Assembly (NCBI GenBank): GCA_028751875.1
Contig: CM054165.1
Coordinates: forward strand, 20,824,896-20,888,895
Origin: Rapana venosa
Taxonomy: Eukaryota; Mollusca; Gastropoda; Neogastropoda; Muricidae
Length of the DNA stretch: 64,000 nucleotides
Reading direction: 5' to 3'
Shown: one piece after another, positions 13,394-25,520 of the stretch
Position numbering within the stretch: position 1 is the first letter of the stretch
Layout: every line of letters starts with the position of its first letter
Made by a program: the position numbers and the translations under genes
The notes under the pieces: generated by a model
Databases searched by the model: none
Seen by the model: only the letters and a program-made list of their open reading frames with translations
What the model was told of the DNA's origin: nothing

Positions 13394-13410
13394 CGTTTGT
13401 GCGCGCGAAC
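13317..13410 (+). repeat. (TG)n inside the LINE 3' UTR
   Basis: A nearly pure TG tract lies between the end of the LINE ORF and its conserved 3' terminus. The homologous LINE at 45,400-45,862 carries (CA)n in the same relative place. Confidence 0.9.
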
Positions 13411-13539
13411 GTGTGTGTATACATTTGAATTTGTAAGGCTGCATATGAATGAACAGGATGAATGAAAGCGCTTTGATTTGTTTTTGCAAGCTATATAGCG
13501 CTATATTTACTCCATTTATTATTGTTATCATTATTATTG

Positions 13540-13675
13540 ATAACATCATCATCACAATCGTCATCATCATCACCACCACCATCATCACCACCATCACCAT
13601 CATCATCACCATCATCATCATCATCACCATCACCATCATTATCACCATCATCATCACCATCATCATCAGAAGATT
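13540..13675 (+). repeat. (ATC/ACC)n tail
   Basis: Trinucleotide array catcatcaccaccatcatc at the 3' end of the LINE, interpreted as its expanded tail. Open frames (poly-Ile or poly-Ser) follow from the repeat. Confidence 0.85.
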
Positions 13676-13819
13676 CACAGCACTCAACTTTGTCACATCA
13701 CAGACATAGGGGGAAAAAAAGCCAGAATCGAATGGTCCGTCACCATGGCAATGACTTGTGACGTCACTGATTACTCAGATTTGAGAGACAACCGAAGATG
13801 GAAGTAGGGGATAGAGACT

Positions 13820-14084
13820 GAAGGGTGGGGGGAAGGGGGGGGAGGGGGGGGGGGGGGGGGGGGAGGACGTGGAGGGAGTGGGGAAAGAGGGAGGTTGGAG
13901 CGAGATTGTAATAGGTAGGTAGGTAGGTTTAAGTATGTATTGAGAACATGATACATACGCACGCGTGCGCGTGCGCGCACATAGACACACGCGAAAACAC
14001 ATGCGTGCGTGCATACATACGTACGTACGTACATACATACAGACAGACAGACATGCATACATACATACATACATACACACATGC

Positions 14085-14115
<31 letters not shown>

Positions 14116-14420
14116 CATACATACATACATACATACATACATACGTACGTACATACGTACATACCCGCACGCACCTACACAAACACACACCCCACACAAC
14201 ACACACACGCACACATGCGCGCGCGCACAAAAACATACACACACAAATACACTCATGCAACACACACGCACGCACACGCACCACAACACACACACACACA
14301 CACACACCAAAACCAGGAGGGGCGCCCCCAACGCACGGGACAAAAAAAAGCAACCACCTTAAATAAGCACCCCCCCCCCATTTCCCCAAAAACACACACA
14401 CACACACACACAAACACACC
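13820..14420. repeat. G-rich run, (TACA)n and (CA)n microsatellites
   Basis: A G-rich run (about 13,826-13,863) is followed by aggtaggtaggt, then a long (CATA)n/(CGTA)n array (14,008-14,165) and CA-rich sequence. Cys/Val-rich and Tyr/His-rich open frames here are repeat readings. Confidence 0.85.
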
Positions 14421-14424
14421 AACA

Positions 14425-16180
14425 CCCCCGCGGCGCGGGCCGGGCCCCAACGCCGCCCACATAATAAAAGAGGGGGGCGCAAAAAAACCAAAAACCAAAC
14501 CCAAAAAAAAAACACCCACACCCCTTTGAGAAAGTTGTCTTATGAGAATATTATAAATTTTCAAGTTTTTTTTACCTTTTTTTCTTAGGGTAAAAAAAAT
14601 GGTAAAAGTTGAATAATTTGTTTATTTCATATTTTTTTAAAATTCTAAAAACTTTTCCTGAAATCTGTGAAGCTCCCGGCACCGCCATTGAAAAATTTGG
14701 TTGGCTTGATGATTGGTGGAAAAAATTTTTTTTTTCCCAAAAAGGAAAATTATTTTTTTCCCGGGGTTCAAGTTTTGGAAAAATTCAAAGTTTTTTCAGA
14801 AATAAGAATTTTTTCTAGGAAAAAAGGTTTTAAAAAAAACAAAGCAAGCATCAATGCCCCATCAAAAAAAAAAATTGGTTGACTTGATTTACTTCCCGGA
14901 AGCTAAACCAGGCCCCCGTGTGCAACGCACGAGAACATCTTGCACAAAACTTAAAACCCTTTCCCCCACTTTTGGGAAGATGGGGCCCATGTGTTTTGGG
15001 AGGAACGGAAAAAAATTTTACAACAACAACAAAACCAACCCCAAATCATAGGGGGACTAGATGAAAAGAAAGCGCATTAAGCTTACCCATTTCCGGAAAT
15101 AAAAAAAAAAAAAAGGGAAAAAAAAGTAAAAAAAATATAGAAAAAAGAAATCACAAAAACCCAACACACCCCAAACACCATACTCATACACACACATACA
15201 CACACAAACACACACTCACACACACAACACACACATCACAACACCCCAAAAACCCCAAAACCAATCACAACAATCACGCACACACACTAACAACACAAAC
15301 ACACACACACAGTTGGGGAAATATTTTTTTACAAAATCTTTAGCCTTCACCCGAGAATTATGCTCCTAAACCTATTTTCAGCCATACCATTTTACTGCGA
15401 TTTTGAAAAATAAATTTGAATACAAAGCCAAAAACTTTTTTCACCTTACTGAAGTTCAACAAGTTTTTATTTCTTTGGGTTTTTTAAAAAAAAAAAAACC
15501 CCTTTTTTTTTAAAAATTTCCCCTAACCTTCATCGGGACCATTTATCACGAAAAAAAAAATTCGTCAATGCCCTTAGGGTTTTCACTTCCTGGTCTCACT
15601 TTTCGTTTGTAAAGTTTATGTCCATAGAATTGTCTGATTATAAAAGGGTTTTTTGTTTTAAGGGGGTTTTTCTTGCTATAAATTTTGTAATAGCTTTTTT
15701 TTTTATAGAATTTCCGATTGCATTTTTTTTTGGTGTTTTTTTTTTAAATTTGTGGGGGTTTTTTTTTTTAATTTGATTTTTTATAACTGTTCACAAAAAT
15801 TACAATTGCCCAACCCTGTTTTTTTTGTTTTTGCTGGAAGAGCTTTTAAATTTCAATTTTTTATAACTTTCATAATTTATCCGTAACAATCAGAGGTTTT
15901 TTTTCTATGAAAGGGTTTCTTTATCACTTGTAATAACACCCGGGAGTTATTTTCCATTTTAAAAATAGTTTTGGGTTTTTCAATTTATTTTAACTGTTCG
16001 GGAATTTGTCGGATTATCAATTATTTTTTTTCTATGAACATTTTTGTGTTTAACAATTTTATAATTTTCTTTCTAGAACGCCATTAACCAATCTTTTTTT
16101 TGATTGAATTTTTAACCCCTTTTGTAAAAATTTTTCATAAAATTACCAAATATCAACCCGGATTTCTATAACTAAATAAA
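14425..16180. other. Poor-quality AT-rich block, no gene seen
   Basis: Dominated by runs of T, A, C and G of 4-15 bases, with little other structure. A CA tract is visible at 15,160-15,312. The texture matches 24-34 kb, where known repeats are visibly corrupted, so biological reading of this stretch is unsafe. I see no supportable gene. Confidence 0.6.
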
Positions 16181-16460
16181 AGTAAAGGTAAAGGAGTCCC
16201 ATAACCAAAGGCCGAAAGGGGCGAGGCGTCAGAGACCTCATTTCTTAGGGCCACATTTTGAGGCGGCGCCCACCCCTCCCTCCCTTGCGCTTTACCTTCC
16301 CCGACCCTAAAAGGCAGGTCCCATTTACGGGGGGGGTAAGGGGGGAACTGTACTGAAGCCAAGGGCGCGAAAAACGTCACCCATAACTGGTAACCACGCT
16401 CGAAACCCGCTTAACTTTGGGTGGGGGGAAACGAGTGCTCCGACCCGAGCACCCCCCCCC
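16181..16460 (-). mobile_element. SINE-B (5S/tRNA composite), corrupted copy
   Basis: From left to right this is the complement of the SINE-B 3' end (aaaggtaaaggagtcccata), body (gcgaggcgtcagagacctca) and 5S-like segment (taaccacgctcgaaacccgc). The tRNA-like start is only partly readable. Many small errors separate it from clean copies at 35,361 and 41,086. Confidence 0.75.
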
Positions 16461-16732
16461 CATACAAAAAACTCTTTTTTATTTCAAACAACCCAACAGA
16501 ATAACATGATAACAAAAAATTTTTTTTAAAAAACTAACCCCTAACACCGCGACTCATTGTGAGGGGGGGTCACATCTACAAGAATAGGGAGCGGTCCCAG
16601 TGCTCCGTCACAAAACAAACCCACAACAGGGGATCCACCTGACGTACAGATGCATCACGAAAATGCAGAAGGATGGTCCGTTCCCTGGCAATACTTTACT
16701 CATTTCTCCGGGGGGTAGAACGGAGGGGGAAA

Positions 16733-16735
16733 CGT

Positions 16736-16781
<46 letters not shown>

Positions 16782-16985
16782 GGGGGGGGGGGGGGGGGGG
16801 GGGGGGTGGGTTGGGTTGGGGGGGGTGGGGGGTTTTTTTTTTTTTTGGGGGGGTGGGTGTTGGGGGGGGGGGGGGGTTGGGGGGTTTTTGGGGGGGGGGG
16901 GGGGGGGGGTGGGGTGGGTGGGGGGGGGGGGGGGGGGGGGGTTTGTTGTGGGGGGAAAAAAAAAATGGGGGGGGTTGGTGAAAGG
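16733..16985 (+). repeat. Extended G-rich homopolymer tract
   Basis: About 250 nt almost entirely G with T islands. On the minus strand it would be poly-C. The G-runs could form quadruplexes, but such long imperfect G runs inside a poor-quality block are also a common assembly artefact. Confidence 0.8.
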
Positions 16986-17009
16986 GTTTTTTTTAAGCAG
17001 AGACCCCCC

Positions 17010-17255
17010 GACATACAGACAGACAGACGATAGATAGATAAGATGGGAAATAAGATAACAGATAGATAATAGAAGATAGATAGATAGAAAGATAGACAAA
17101 GATAGATAATTGAATTATAAAATAAAAAAACAGATAATAACATATAGAAAAAATAGAAATAGATATAAAAGGAAAAAAAAACAGCAGAAAAGATAGATAA
17201 AATAGAAGATAGATGATAACAGATAGACAGAAAAATAGATAGATCCCAAACATCT
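17010..17255 (+). repeat. (GATA)n, degraded
   Basis: gatagatagata units with irregular interruptions follow (GACA)n at 17,011-17,028. The sequence then runs without recognisable features to 17,688. Confidence 0.75.
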
Positions 17256-17687
17256 AGGGAAAACTAAGAACAAACAGGAAAAGCTTTTTACCTTTTTCGT
17301 AACCCAAAACTTTCAATAACTGAAATGTTTCCCTATTTAAATGAACAAAAATTTTACGTTGTCATACATAATCTAATGACTTTCAAAATTTTTCCCCCTT
17401 TCCCTTTTTTTTTTTTTGCGAGTTTACACCATAAAACATTACCATTAGAATCAAACGCTTTTTTATAATCAACAAAAGCACAATACAAACCTTTTGCTTT
17501 AACTTAACAAATATCTAACAGACGTTTTTTTAAAAAAACATTTCCTGTTTTAGGTGGGAATTCTGAAACCTCCGATTTTCCAAAAGTCTTTTTTTTGTTT
17601 CAAAAATTGTGACAAACCTGATTTTAATACAGAAGTACAGTTTTTCCGTTTCTGATTAACAATGTTTTCCATATTAATTCGGGCAGG

Positions 17688-20600
17688 GCAGTCAGAGAAG
17701 TTCCGTTTCTGCTACGGTATCCAGTAAAACCCCGTACAACCCGCGAATGTGGGGGGGGAAACCCCAATAAAAAAACCCAAAACATAGGAGACTTGGAGAG
17801 GAGATTGGCGCCACCAAGGAAGTATTCCTAAGCCCACATAAAAAACATGAAAGACAAATGCAAAGACAAAATGATACCGATGCGTTCGAGCCCGGGTTAC
17901 CAGACGACCGCGCTTTCATTGAACAAACACCAGGTGGGAAGTGACAAGTCAGCACTGGAGTTAAAACATCACTTAAGCTCCGGAAAAGACAAATCACCAT
18001 TGTAACATGGAACGAGTCCCTACACTCTACCAGTGCGGAAAAAACCAAAGAACTAGAGTATGAGCCTTAGTCCGCTATAAATGGGACATATTAGGACTAG
18101 GAGAATGAATGGACAGATTTGGTGAGAATTGACTGAAGAAGGCAACAAATCTGGTACAGTGGCGAAGAGAAACATCACCAACATGGAGTGGGCATGTATT
18201 GTCAGAAAGGAAGAGTGGGTCAATTATCAGCTGTACACCGGCTTCCAGCGGATATCAGCATCCGGGTGTTCCGCCAAGCCCAAGAACATCACCATCATAC
18301 AAATCTAATGCAGCATCAATCTGACCATAGCAGGATGAAGAAGTAGAAAAATTTTATGAAGATCTTGAAGAGACCATTATGCACATACCCAAGCAAGGGA
18401 CATCATCATCATCAAGGTGATTTTAACGCCAAAGTAGTCATGACTCTTTACAAACACTTGGCCGAACAGTTGGTCAGTTTGGAACTGGGGAGACCAATGA
18501 CAGGGACCTAACGTCTGCTGGGAGTTTTCCTGCAACCACAGACTTACAGTGCCAATAACCCTCTATCCCCACAAGCAGATCAGGAGGACCACCTGGCATG
18601 CGCCAAACGAGCGAAGATCCATAACCAAATAAATTTTATCTGTAACACCACCGGCGCTTAAATCCAGCATCAACAGAGCCAGAACAAGAACCTACCCTGG
18701 ATCTGAATAGGCAGCGACCATGGTGACCTTGTTCTGCTGGTATTCAAAATGAAGGTCTGAAGAAAAACCCACGTTAAATCACTTTACGTGGACAAACTGA
18801 AAGACCCCGATGTCGAGGAATCTTCAAAGCTAAGCTTGGCAGGACGTTTTTCGGCATTAACCCTCCTGAACAATGACATCAATGACCTCTCGACCAAACA
18901 ACTTTATGAGGAAGTCCGAGAAACAGCAAGAGGTACTCGGTCGTTCAGAGTATTAAACACCAGCCCATGGACTACCAATGAAATCTTGGACCTCTGCGAT
19001 ACAAGAAAGAGCACTGAAACAACCAGGTCTCCAAAACCCTAAAGATACCTGGAATGGCCAACAATCTCGTGAAGAAGTCATGGGTTAAAGGCCAAGAGAA
19101 GTGGATCATGTGAACAATGTGATAGAAATCGAAAAAGCATGAAGTGGGCAACAAAAAAAAGTCATACGACACCCTGAAGAAACTCACAAAACCACTCAAC
19201 CAAATCCATCAGTCATTGAAGACAGCTCCGGAAACCTCGGTCCCTCCACAAAGAAACTCAGCTGCTTGAACATGTGGTCTGATATTGTCATAGAACTGTA
19301 ACAACTACCCAATACAAACCGACAAGAGCATAATACAAGAGAAAGCAGCAACATCAAGAGCACCCTCGGCCATTCCCTAACAGGAGGAAGAAGAGGAAGA
19401 AGCCATCCGCAAGCTTAACCAGTAGGAAGTCCCCAGGATCATACAATAACCAGCAGAAGCTTGCTCAAGCATGGTGGCGAAACAGTCATCACATATGTTA
19501 CACAATCAGTCAGAAGAGTTGAGACAAAAACAAGTGCCAGCAGAAAATAACACAATCACCTCATCATACCCCTAGCCCAAGAAGGGTAATTTACGCCAAT
19601 GCCAAAACTATAGAACAATCAGCCTCATCAGCCACGCCAGCAAGATCATGCTCAAGTTATTTAGAATCGACTCAAGAAGGAGGCAGAAGAACACCTAGCA
19701 AGGAACAAGCTGGGTTCAGGGCAGGCAGGAGTCACAATCGAACAGCTATTAACCTGCCCCATCCTGATGGAAAAACATCTTCAACATCAAGAGACCTGTT
19801 TACCACAACTTCATCGACTTCAGAAGGCTTTCGACAGAGTATGGCACGAAGGCCTGTGTCAAGGTCCTCGAGAATGTTTGGCATTGAAAAGGACTTAGTG
19901 CAAACCAATTCACAGCACTATACAACACGGGCAGCAGCGCAGTCCTTCTGAACAATCAGGTCGGAGACTACTCAAAACCACAGTTGGGGTCGCGACAAAA
20001 GGATGCCTGTAATCTCCAGTCCTTTTTTTAATCTGTCTTGGAAAACATTATGATAGAGACCCCTCATGACTTCCCACTCTACTACCATCTCCTTGGCGGC
20101 AAGACCCCTCAACAACTTACGGTTTTGCCGGACGACGAATGACCTCAGGGCGGAAGTAACACAGAGCTGCAAGATCTTACGACCAACTTGAGAACAGAGC
20201 TGGAGCATATGGGATGGAGGGAGGCTCGGAGAAAGTTAAAGTACATTGTTGAACAGCACGAGCCACGCCACTGCTCCCATTTTACAATAACGCCAACAAC
20301 TGGAGGAGGTAAGAGACGCTTTTTAATACCTTGGCTCTACACACACTAAGGAACGGCGATCGACGAAAGAAATCAAAGTCAGAATATCCAGGCAAACAAC
20401 AACCATACAAAACTCACCACCATAAGGAAAAGTAAAGAGAACAGTTATCCTCCCAAATAGAAACTAAATCTACTACAAAGCCCACTCATACGGATCCTGC
20501 TGTACGGGAAGAAGTGACACCTGGACATTGGACTGCTGAAACACCAAGCGAATCCATCCTTTTGAAACAACATGCCATAGAAAAACTAACTGGGCATTTC

Positions 20601-20720
20601 CAGGTAGGGAACGAAAGACCAATGAATTTGTCAAGAGGTCAAAAACCACGGCTGTAGGTCCACCAGGAACCCCACCTCGCCGTCGTCACAGAAGAATTAT
20701 CCCAGTCATACTTGTCCCCT
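17688..20720 (+). pseudogene. RTE-type LINE, decayed near-full-length copy lacking its 3' end
   Basis: The 5' leader (gtcagagaagttccgtttct, then a stretch ending cccgggttaccagacgaccg) matches the leader of the RTE at 48,180. The endonuclease start is readable near 18,005 as T-W-N with the following V-R-T-L altered, then W-D-I-L-G-L-G near 18,080. RT landmarks include a G-F-R-A-G-like segment (about 19,715) and a D-F-x-K-A-F-D-like segment (about 19,815). The copy stops near 20,700, inside the C-terminal region. It is full of stops and indels and cannot make a protein. Its nearest relative here is the fragment at 26,560-27,235, which retains the missing C-terminus. Confidence 0.75.
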
Positions 20721-20984
20721 TTTACCTTTATAAAATAGGTTTTATGAGGCCCAAACATCCAAACGTGCCGATACCTTACCTATAATCCAAACAGTTTAAT
20801 TTAAACATTTGCAATGTAACGGTTTTAAGCACTGGTTTGCTATACTTACACATTCAGAATAAACATTAACTATCTCTACTGCTGCCTTACCTTTTTTCCA
20901 TCAAATCAAGACGATTTCCACTTGATTGTAGTTTAAGTCCTGTTAGATCATCGAACTGAAATCAGGAAGATACTCAAAAAAGTA

Positions 20985-21420
20985 CAACTATTGTCTGGAA
21001 GTTGGGAACTCGCTAGATATACGTCATTTCACGTTTTGAAATGCTCGAAGAGAGTAGGCAAACTGATTGGGCAGTTATCAAAAGAGCGCTCATGTTCTTC
21101 TTTCCAAACATCTTTAGGATTGTCTTTTTTATTCAATGTCTTTAAAGCGTCAATACCACTTTTTCTTTGCTTTTTGCCATGCTTTTCTCATGATGTTCTT
21201 GTACTCTTTACTTATTACTTTCATGAGGATACACGTTTCTGCAGTATCTCTATGTTTACATACAGCTTTACTTTTTAGATACAATCGTCTTTTTATAAAT
21301 CAGTCTGCATCGAACCACATTTTTTTCTGGATTTTTACGACTTTATATTAATCTGTGTATAGATTTCTTACCAAAAGTAGATTTTGTTGGCACAGTCAGA
21401 ATCGCTGACGTCAAAATAAT
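20985..21420 (-). pseudogene. LINE inter-domain relic (W-F-D and NPKDVWK motifs)
   Basis: On the minus strand a frame reads K-K-M-W-F-D-A-D-C followed by a Lys/Arg-rich helix-like region (KEYKNIMRKAWQKAKKKWY). After a frame slip it continues TLNKKDNPKDVWK and then a segment ending LPTLFEHFKT. The order W-F-D-x-x-C, basic region, N-P-K-x-x-W-K is typical of the linker between endonuclease and reverse transcriptase in non-LTR retrotransposons. Clade cannot be set. Further sequence to 21,720 may belong to it but was not recognised. Confidence 0.5.
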
Positions 21421-21879
21421 TAATTTCGTCAACAGTGACATCTTCTTACTGAAGTTTAATGATTAGATCTGTGACGTTACGTTTTAATAGCTCAGAAATA
21501 AATAGCAGAGTTGCCAATATTTTTCTAGGTGTCTTAGAGAGTGATGAGAACCCAGTTTGCATACATATACTTAGGACCATTGTGAACAATATTCGCGTGG
21601 GAAACAATGACTGTGTGTCCTATAAATGCATTGGTACGATTTGGTTCGAATCTCTTCAGGTGTTGTTTTCTCATGTGGTCATTTCTGGTATCTGGATTTT
21701 TTAAAAAGAGAGCCTATATCGACTTCTTGCTTCTTTGTCTTAATTGACAGTTCAATTGGACACAGTACATATCAGACCTAACACCGTCATAAGGTGCAAC
21801 ATAAAAATCACCTACAAACGGGATAAAAATCAGATGTACAAAGAATATAGTCAAGTATAGCACAACTACTACTCATATT

Positions 21880-22235
21880 CTTCTTCTTCTTCTTCGTCGT
21901 CGTCGTCGTCAAACGCTTAGACAGCAACTTTTGTTGTCTGTTATATGAACGAAAATGTGTCACGCTGCCGTTAAGTGCCCTGACAAGTCAGGCCCAGCGC
22001 ATCTGACTTCGGCATAGGAGAGAATTGTTATATTTTAAGTCTTTCTAGAAAAAAAAAAGAAGGCAGGAGAATGGACCAAGAAAGCAGGAGAATGGCCCAA
22101 GAAGACAGAAAATAGACAAAAGAAGGAGGTGACCGGAAGAAAAACAAGACAGAAACAAAGAGAGGGATAGAAAAGAGGAAATTTCTAGCACAGAATTTCC
22201 AGCATGTGAGGTTGCTATTTATACTGACAGCCCCC
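21880..22235 (-). mobile_element. TGE element, copy 3
   Basis: Left end is cttcttcttcttcgtcgtcg (the tail complement). Then comes a stem-loop (agacagcaacttttgttgtc, 21,919-21,938) and a perfect 7-bp inverted repeat cctgacaagtcagg inside 21,979-21,994. The body is purine-rich and the right end, ctatttatactgac, is the complement of gtcagtataaatag. This copy and the next form an inverted pair with TATA ends facing each other. Confidence 0.75.
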
Positions 22236-22384
22236 CGCATCGCAAATGGGGAACTTCTTGTACCCACCACCTGGTCTCTCCCCAAAACGATAAAACGACC
22301 ATTAGAAATAGACACTGGGATTTACACAGACCAAGTACCCAGTACCCATAGGTTTTGATTCAATACTCATCCTTTCACACCGGG

Positions 22385-22712
22385 ATCCTGGAAATTCTGT
22401 GCTAGGAATTCCCTCTTCTCCATGCCTTTTCTTCATTTCTGCCTTGTTCCTTTTCTTCCTGTCATCTATCTCCTTCTTTGTCTATCTCCCGCCTTTTTTT
22501 AAATCCATTCTCCTGCCACCTCCCCCCCCCAAAAAAAAAAGACTTAAAAAATAACAACAGTTCTCTCCCATGCTGAAATAGGATGCACTGGGCCTGACTT
22601 GTCAGGTGCTTTACGACAGCGCAACGCATTTTCGCTCATATGACAAGAAACAAAAATTACTGTCTGAGCGTTCGACGAAGAAGAAGAAGAAGAAGAAGAA
22701 GTAGAAGAAATG
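22385..22712 (+). mobile_element. TGE element, copy 4
   Basis: Plus-orientation copy lacking the first bases around the TATA motif. It shows tggaaattctgtgctaggaa, a pyrimidine-rich middle, the hairpin gcctgacttgtcagg (22,589-22,603), cgctcatatgacaa, and a stem-closing ctgtctgagcg, then a (GAA)n tail at 22,677-22,709. It lies about 150 nt from copy 3 in inverted orientation. Confidence 0.75.
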
Positions 22713-22929
22713 TCATCCTTTTCCCCCAGTATGTTAGAAAATCCTTGCAGGCTAAACAAATTGAAACAAAACAACAACAACAACAAAATTCCGTCTCTTC
22801 ATGTAATATCGTATGTCGAGATATAAAATATAAGGATACGGCCGAAGTGCTTAATTAATTTTTTTTTACCCTTGCTCGTTTAATTCTTCCCTAATAGCTT
22901 TGTACATGAATAATGACTGCGAAGAGCGA

Positions 22930-22930
22930 G

Positions 22931-23008
<78 letters not shown>
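22930..23008 (+). repeat. (GA)n microsatellite
   Basis: Nearly pure GA dinucleotide array with one interruption at about 22,963, followed by a short G run and C run up to 23,044. The surrounding 22,713-22,929 and 23,045-23,202 hold nothing recognised. Confidence 0.95.
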
Positions 23009-23010
<2 letters not shown>

Positions 23011-23202
23011 GGGGTGGTTTACACCCCCCCCCACCCCCCCCCCCGTTTTTTGTTGATGTTTTTTGCAATCACGAGATATTATACCTCTGATTATAAACTA
23101 TAAATCGTGATTAAAATTTCAACGACATGTTTGAAATTTTTGGTGGCGAGGTGGGTGTTTGGGTTGGGTTTTTTTCAACCATTTTTATTCAAGTTCGTCT
23201 TG

Positions 23203-23500
23203 TCATAGCCTAGTGGTCAGAACGTTGAACTCGCAATCTGACGACCCGGGTTTGATTCCCGTTCAAGGGGGATATTTTCCCCTGGAGTTAACATCAGTGC
23301 AGACTCCACTCTCCCCAAAAGTCCTTCGGATGAGACTATAAACCGAGGCCTCGTGTGCGAACGCACGCAGAACATCTTGTGCACACGTTAAATCCTGTTC
23401 CGCTTTTCGTAAGAGTAGGTCAATGTGTGCCGGTGGGAACAGATGACGAATGACAAAATCGCATACACACGGGGACTGGATGTAAATAAGCACATTTTTG
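23203..23500 (+). mobile_element. SINE-A, copy cut by the assembly gap
   Basis: tRNA-like head with A box (tagcctagtggtcagaacg) and B box (ggtttgattcc), then the body (ctggagttaacatcagtgca), the shared core (tccttcggatgagactataa) and the 3' region up to the gap. The first bases (normally gggacgggatag) are altered. The conserved CCTCGATATAAAAG tail is lost in the N run. Confidence 0.9.
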
Positions 23501-24000
23501 NNNNNNNNNNNNNNNNNNNNNNNNNNNNNNNNNNNNNNNNNNNNNNNNNNNNNNNNNNNNNNNNNNNNNNNNNNNNNNNNNNNNNNNNNNNNNNNNNNNN
23601 NNNNNNNNNNNNNNNNNNNNNNNNNNNNNNNNNNNNNNNNNNNNNNNNNNNNNNNNNNNNNNNNNNNNNNNNNNNNNNNNNNNNNNNNNNNNNNNNNNNN
23701 NNNNNNNNNNNNNNNNNNNNNNNNNNNNNNNNNNNNNNNNNNNNNNNNNNNNNNNNNNNNNNNNNNNNNNNNNNNNNNNNNNNNNNNNNNNNNNNNNNNN
23801 NNNNNNNNNNNNNNNNNNNNNNNNNNNNNNNNNNNNNNNNNNNNNNNNNNNNNNNNNNNNNNNNNNNNNNNNNNNNNNNNNNNNNNNNNNNNNNNNNNNN
23901 NNNNNNNNNNNNNNNNNNNNNNNNNNNNNNNNNNNNNNNNNNNNNNNNNNNNNNNNNNNNNNNNNNNNNNNNNNNNNNNNNNNNNNNNNNNNNNNNNNNN
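23501..24000. other. Assembly gap, exactly 500 N
   Basis: The run is exactly 500 undetermined bases, a typical placeholder length, so the true distance across it is unknown. Open frames spanning the Ns are meaningless. Confidence 0.98.
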
Positions 24001-24429
24001 GAATTGTATGTATGTATGTATGGTAAAACAAAATAAACCCAAAATAAAATTTTTTATATATATACAAATAAAAATATAAATAATTTTTTTAATAAATATA
24101 TCTGGTTGTCCCCGCGGGGTGTGGGATAGGGGGTGTGTTTGGGTGTGTGGTTTGTGTTTTTGGGGTTTTTTGTTGTGTATTTTGGGTGGTGGTGGTGCGC
24201 GCGCGCCGCGCGTACTCAATAAATCCTCAAATACTGTCTTGTTTTTTAAACAAACAAAATGCCTTTTTTACAATGTTTTGGGTTTTGTAAAGGGAAATTA
24301 TATAGGTGACATGACCTGGCTTGTTTTGGGCAGGGATGTTTTTCCTCCCCTTTTAAGGGGGGTTTATTTCTTCCCCTTGTTCGTGCGTGATATATGTATG
24401 ATGGGAGTAAAAATAGTTTGAGAGAGGGG

Positions 24430-24860
24430 TTAAGGAAAATTTTAATGGAAAGATAATAGATAATAGATAATAGATTGATAGATAAGAGAGAAAATAGATA
24501 GATTTGTTGATTTTAAAAAGAAGATAGATAGATAGATAGATAGATAGAAAAAAAGATAGATAGAAAGATAATAGAAATTTAAAAATAAAAGAGAGAAGAG
24601 AGGAGAGAGAGAGAAGAGAGAAATAGATAAAAAAGAAAAGAGAGATTTTTGATAGAAAGATAGATGAGAAAAGATAACAATAGATAGATAATAGAAGTAA
24701 TAGATAGAGAAATAATAGAATAAATCGATCGATAATTTGGAGATTGGGGATAAATGAAAAGATAAAAGATAGATAGAAGATAAGGAAAGATTTAAAAACA
24801 TAGAAAAATCGAAATAATAAATAAAAAAAAGAGATAAATAGGAAAAAAGATTATGGTAGG
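24430..24860 (+). repeat. (GATA)n / purine-rich tract, degraded
   Basis: Irregular gatagataga and gagaga units. The 430 nt before it (24,001-24,429) contain gtatgtatgtatg next to the gap and AT-rich sequence with no recognised feature. Confidence 0.75.
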
Positions 24861-24929
24861 TAGACAGGGGGGGGAGAGAGATTATATTGTATTTTCATTT
24901 TTTTTTGTTGGATTTTTATATTGTATAAA

Positions 24930-25362
24930 CACTTTAAGGCACAGCAGAATTAATTTTTTCTCGGTAAATTCGGCCCGCTTTCCCCGGGAAAGCGCGTCGC
25001 CCACAAAAGCAGGCCACCCATCCCTTTTTTTTCCTTTTTCCTGTTTGGGAACGTGGTTTTGGGTTTTCCCCATCAAAAGAATTTTTTTTTTAAAAAAAGA
25101 AATTTTGCCAGGGGGAAAAACTCCCTTGCTGCCGCGGTTCTTTTTCGTACTAAATGAAAAATTGGGACACGGTTTAGGGTTTTTCCCTCCCCCATCCGAA
25201 AGACTAGCACCCAAAAACCCCACTCATGGCTAGTGGGTTGGGGGGAAAGGGGGGGGGGGGGGAAGTTTCCGGGGCCCAACGGGGATCAAACCACCACACA
25301 CTTAAACCCGGAGTTTTTCCCCTTTTTAGGAAAGTGGGTAACTCTAAAAACCCAAAAAACCC
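24930..25362 (-). mobile_element. SINE-C, corrupted copy
   Basis: Aligns in complement to the clean SINE-C at 36,896-37,305: the 3' part (ccgggaaagcgcgtcgccca), the core complement (catccgaaagactagcaccc), the segment cccactcatggctagtggg, and the tRNA-like head (ggatcaaaccaccacacact). Errors tend to extend neighbouring bases into homopolymers. Confidence 0.75.
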
Positions 25363-25375
25363 CGCCCCGCAAAGC

Positions 25376-25520
25376 TGCGCACGCCAAACACCACGCGCAA
25401 AACCACGCACGCACAACCACGCACCACACACACGGGACGCATACACACAACCCCCGCCCCCACGCACACCAAAGCACACACACACCCCACACACCCCCCA
25501 CACACACAAAACACACAGTT
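25376..25520. repeat. (CA)n tract between two SINE fragments
   Basis: Irregular CA/CAC array joining the SINE-C copy to a SINE-A fragment. Confidence 0.8.

Larger units (their letters stand above)
12260..13675 (+). pseudogene. L2/CR1-like LINE, decayed 3' half of the ORF plus 3' UTR
   Basis: A non-LTR retrotransposon remnant. Reading across several frameshifts gives GVPQ followed by the TAPLSHI segment near 12,318-12,380, then [12 protein letters not shown] (about 12,790), NSTARLV (about 12,855), VNYKISTLCYKCLH (from 12,950) and SIWNDLPLSLRQ (13,139-13,174). These are the ordered C-terminal landmarks of L2/CR1-type reverse transcriptases, with the typical phrase F-S-V-S-G-A before SIWNDLPLSLR. 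The 3' UTR holds a (TG)n tract, then agctatatagcgctatattt and a trinucleotide (ATC)n tail. Endonuclease and N-terminal RT are absent (5' truncation) and stops break every frame. A second copy of the same type lies at 45,400-45,862. Confidence 0.8.

Noticed and set aside
16733..16985. Telomere-like or functional quadruplex region
   Set aside because: There is no regular telomeric unit, and the tract lies in a poor-quality block where G runs are likely inflated.
23263..24219. Frames crossing 23,501-24,000
   Set aside because: They span 500 undetermined bases and cannot be evaluated.
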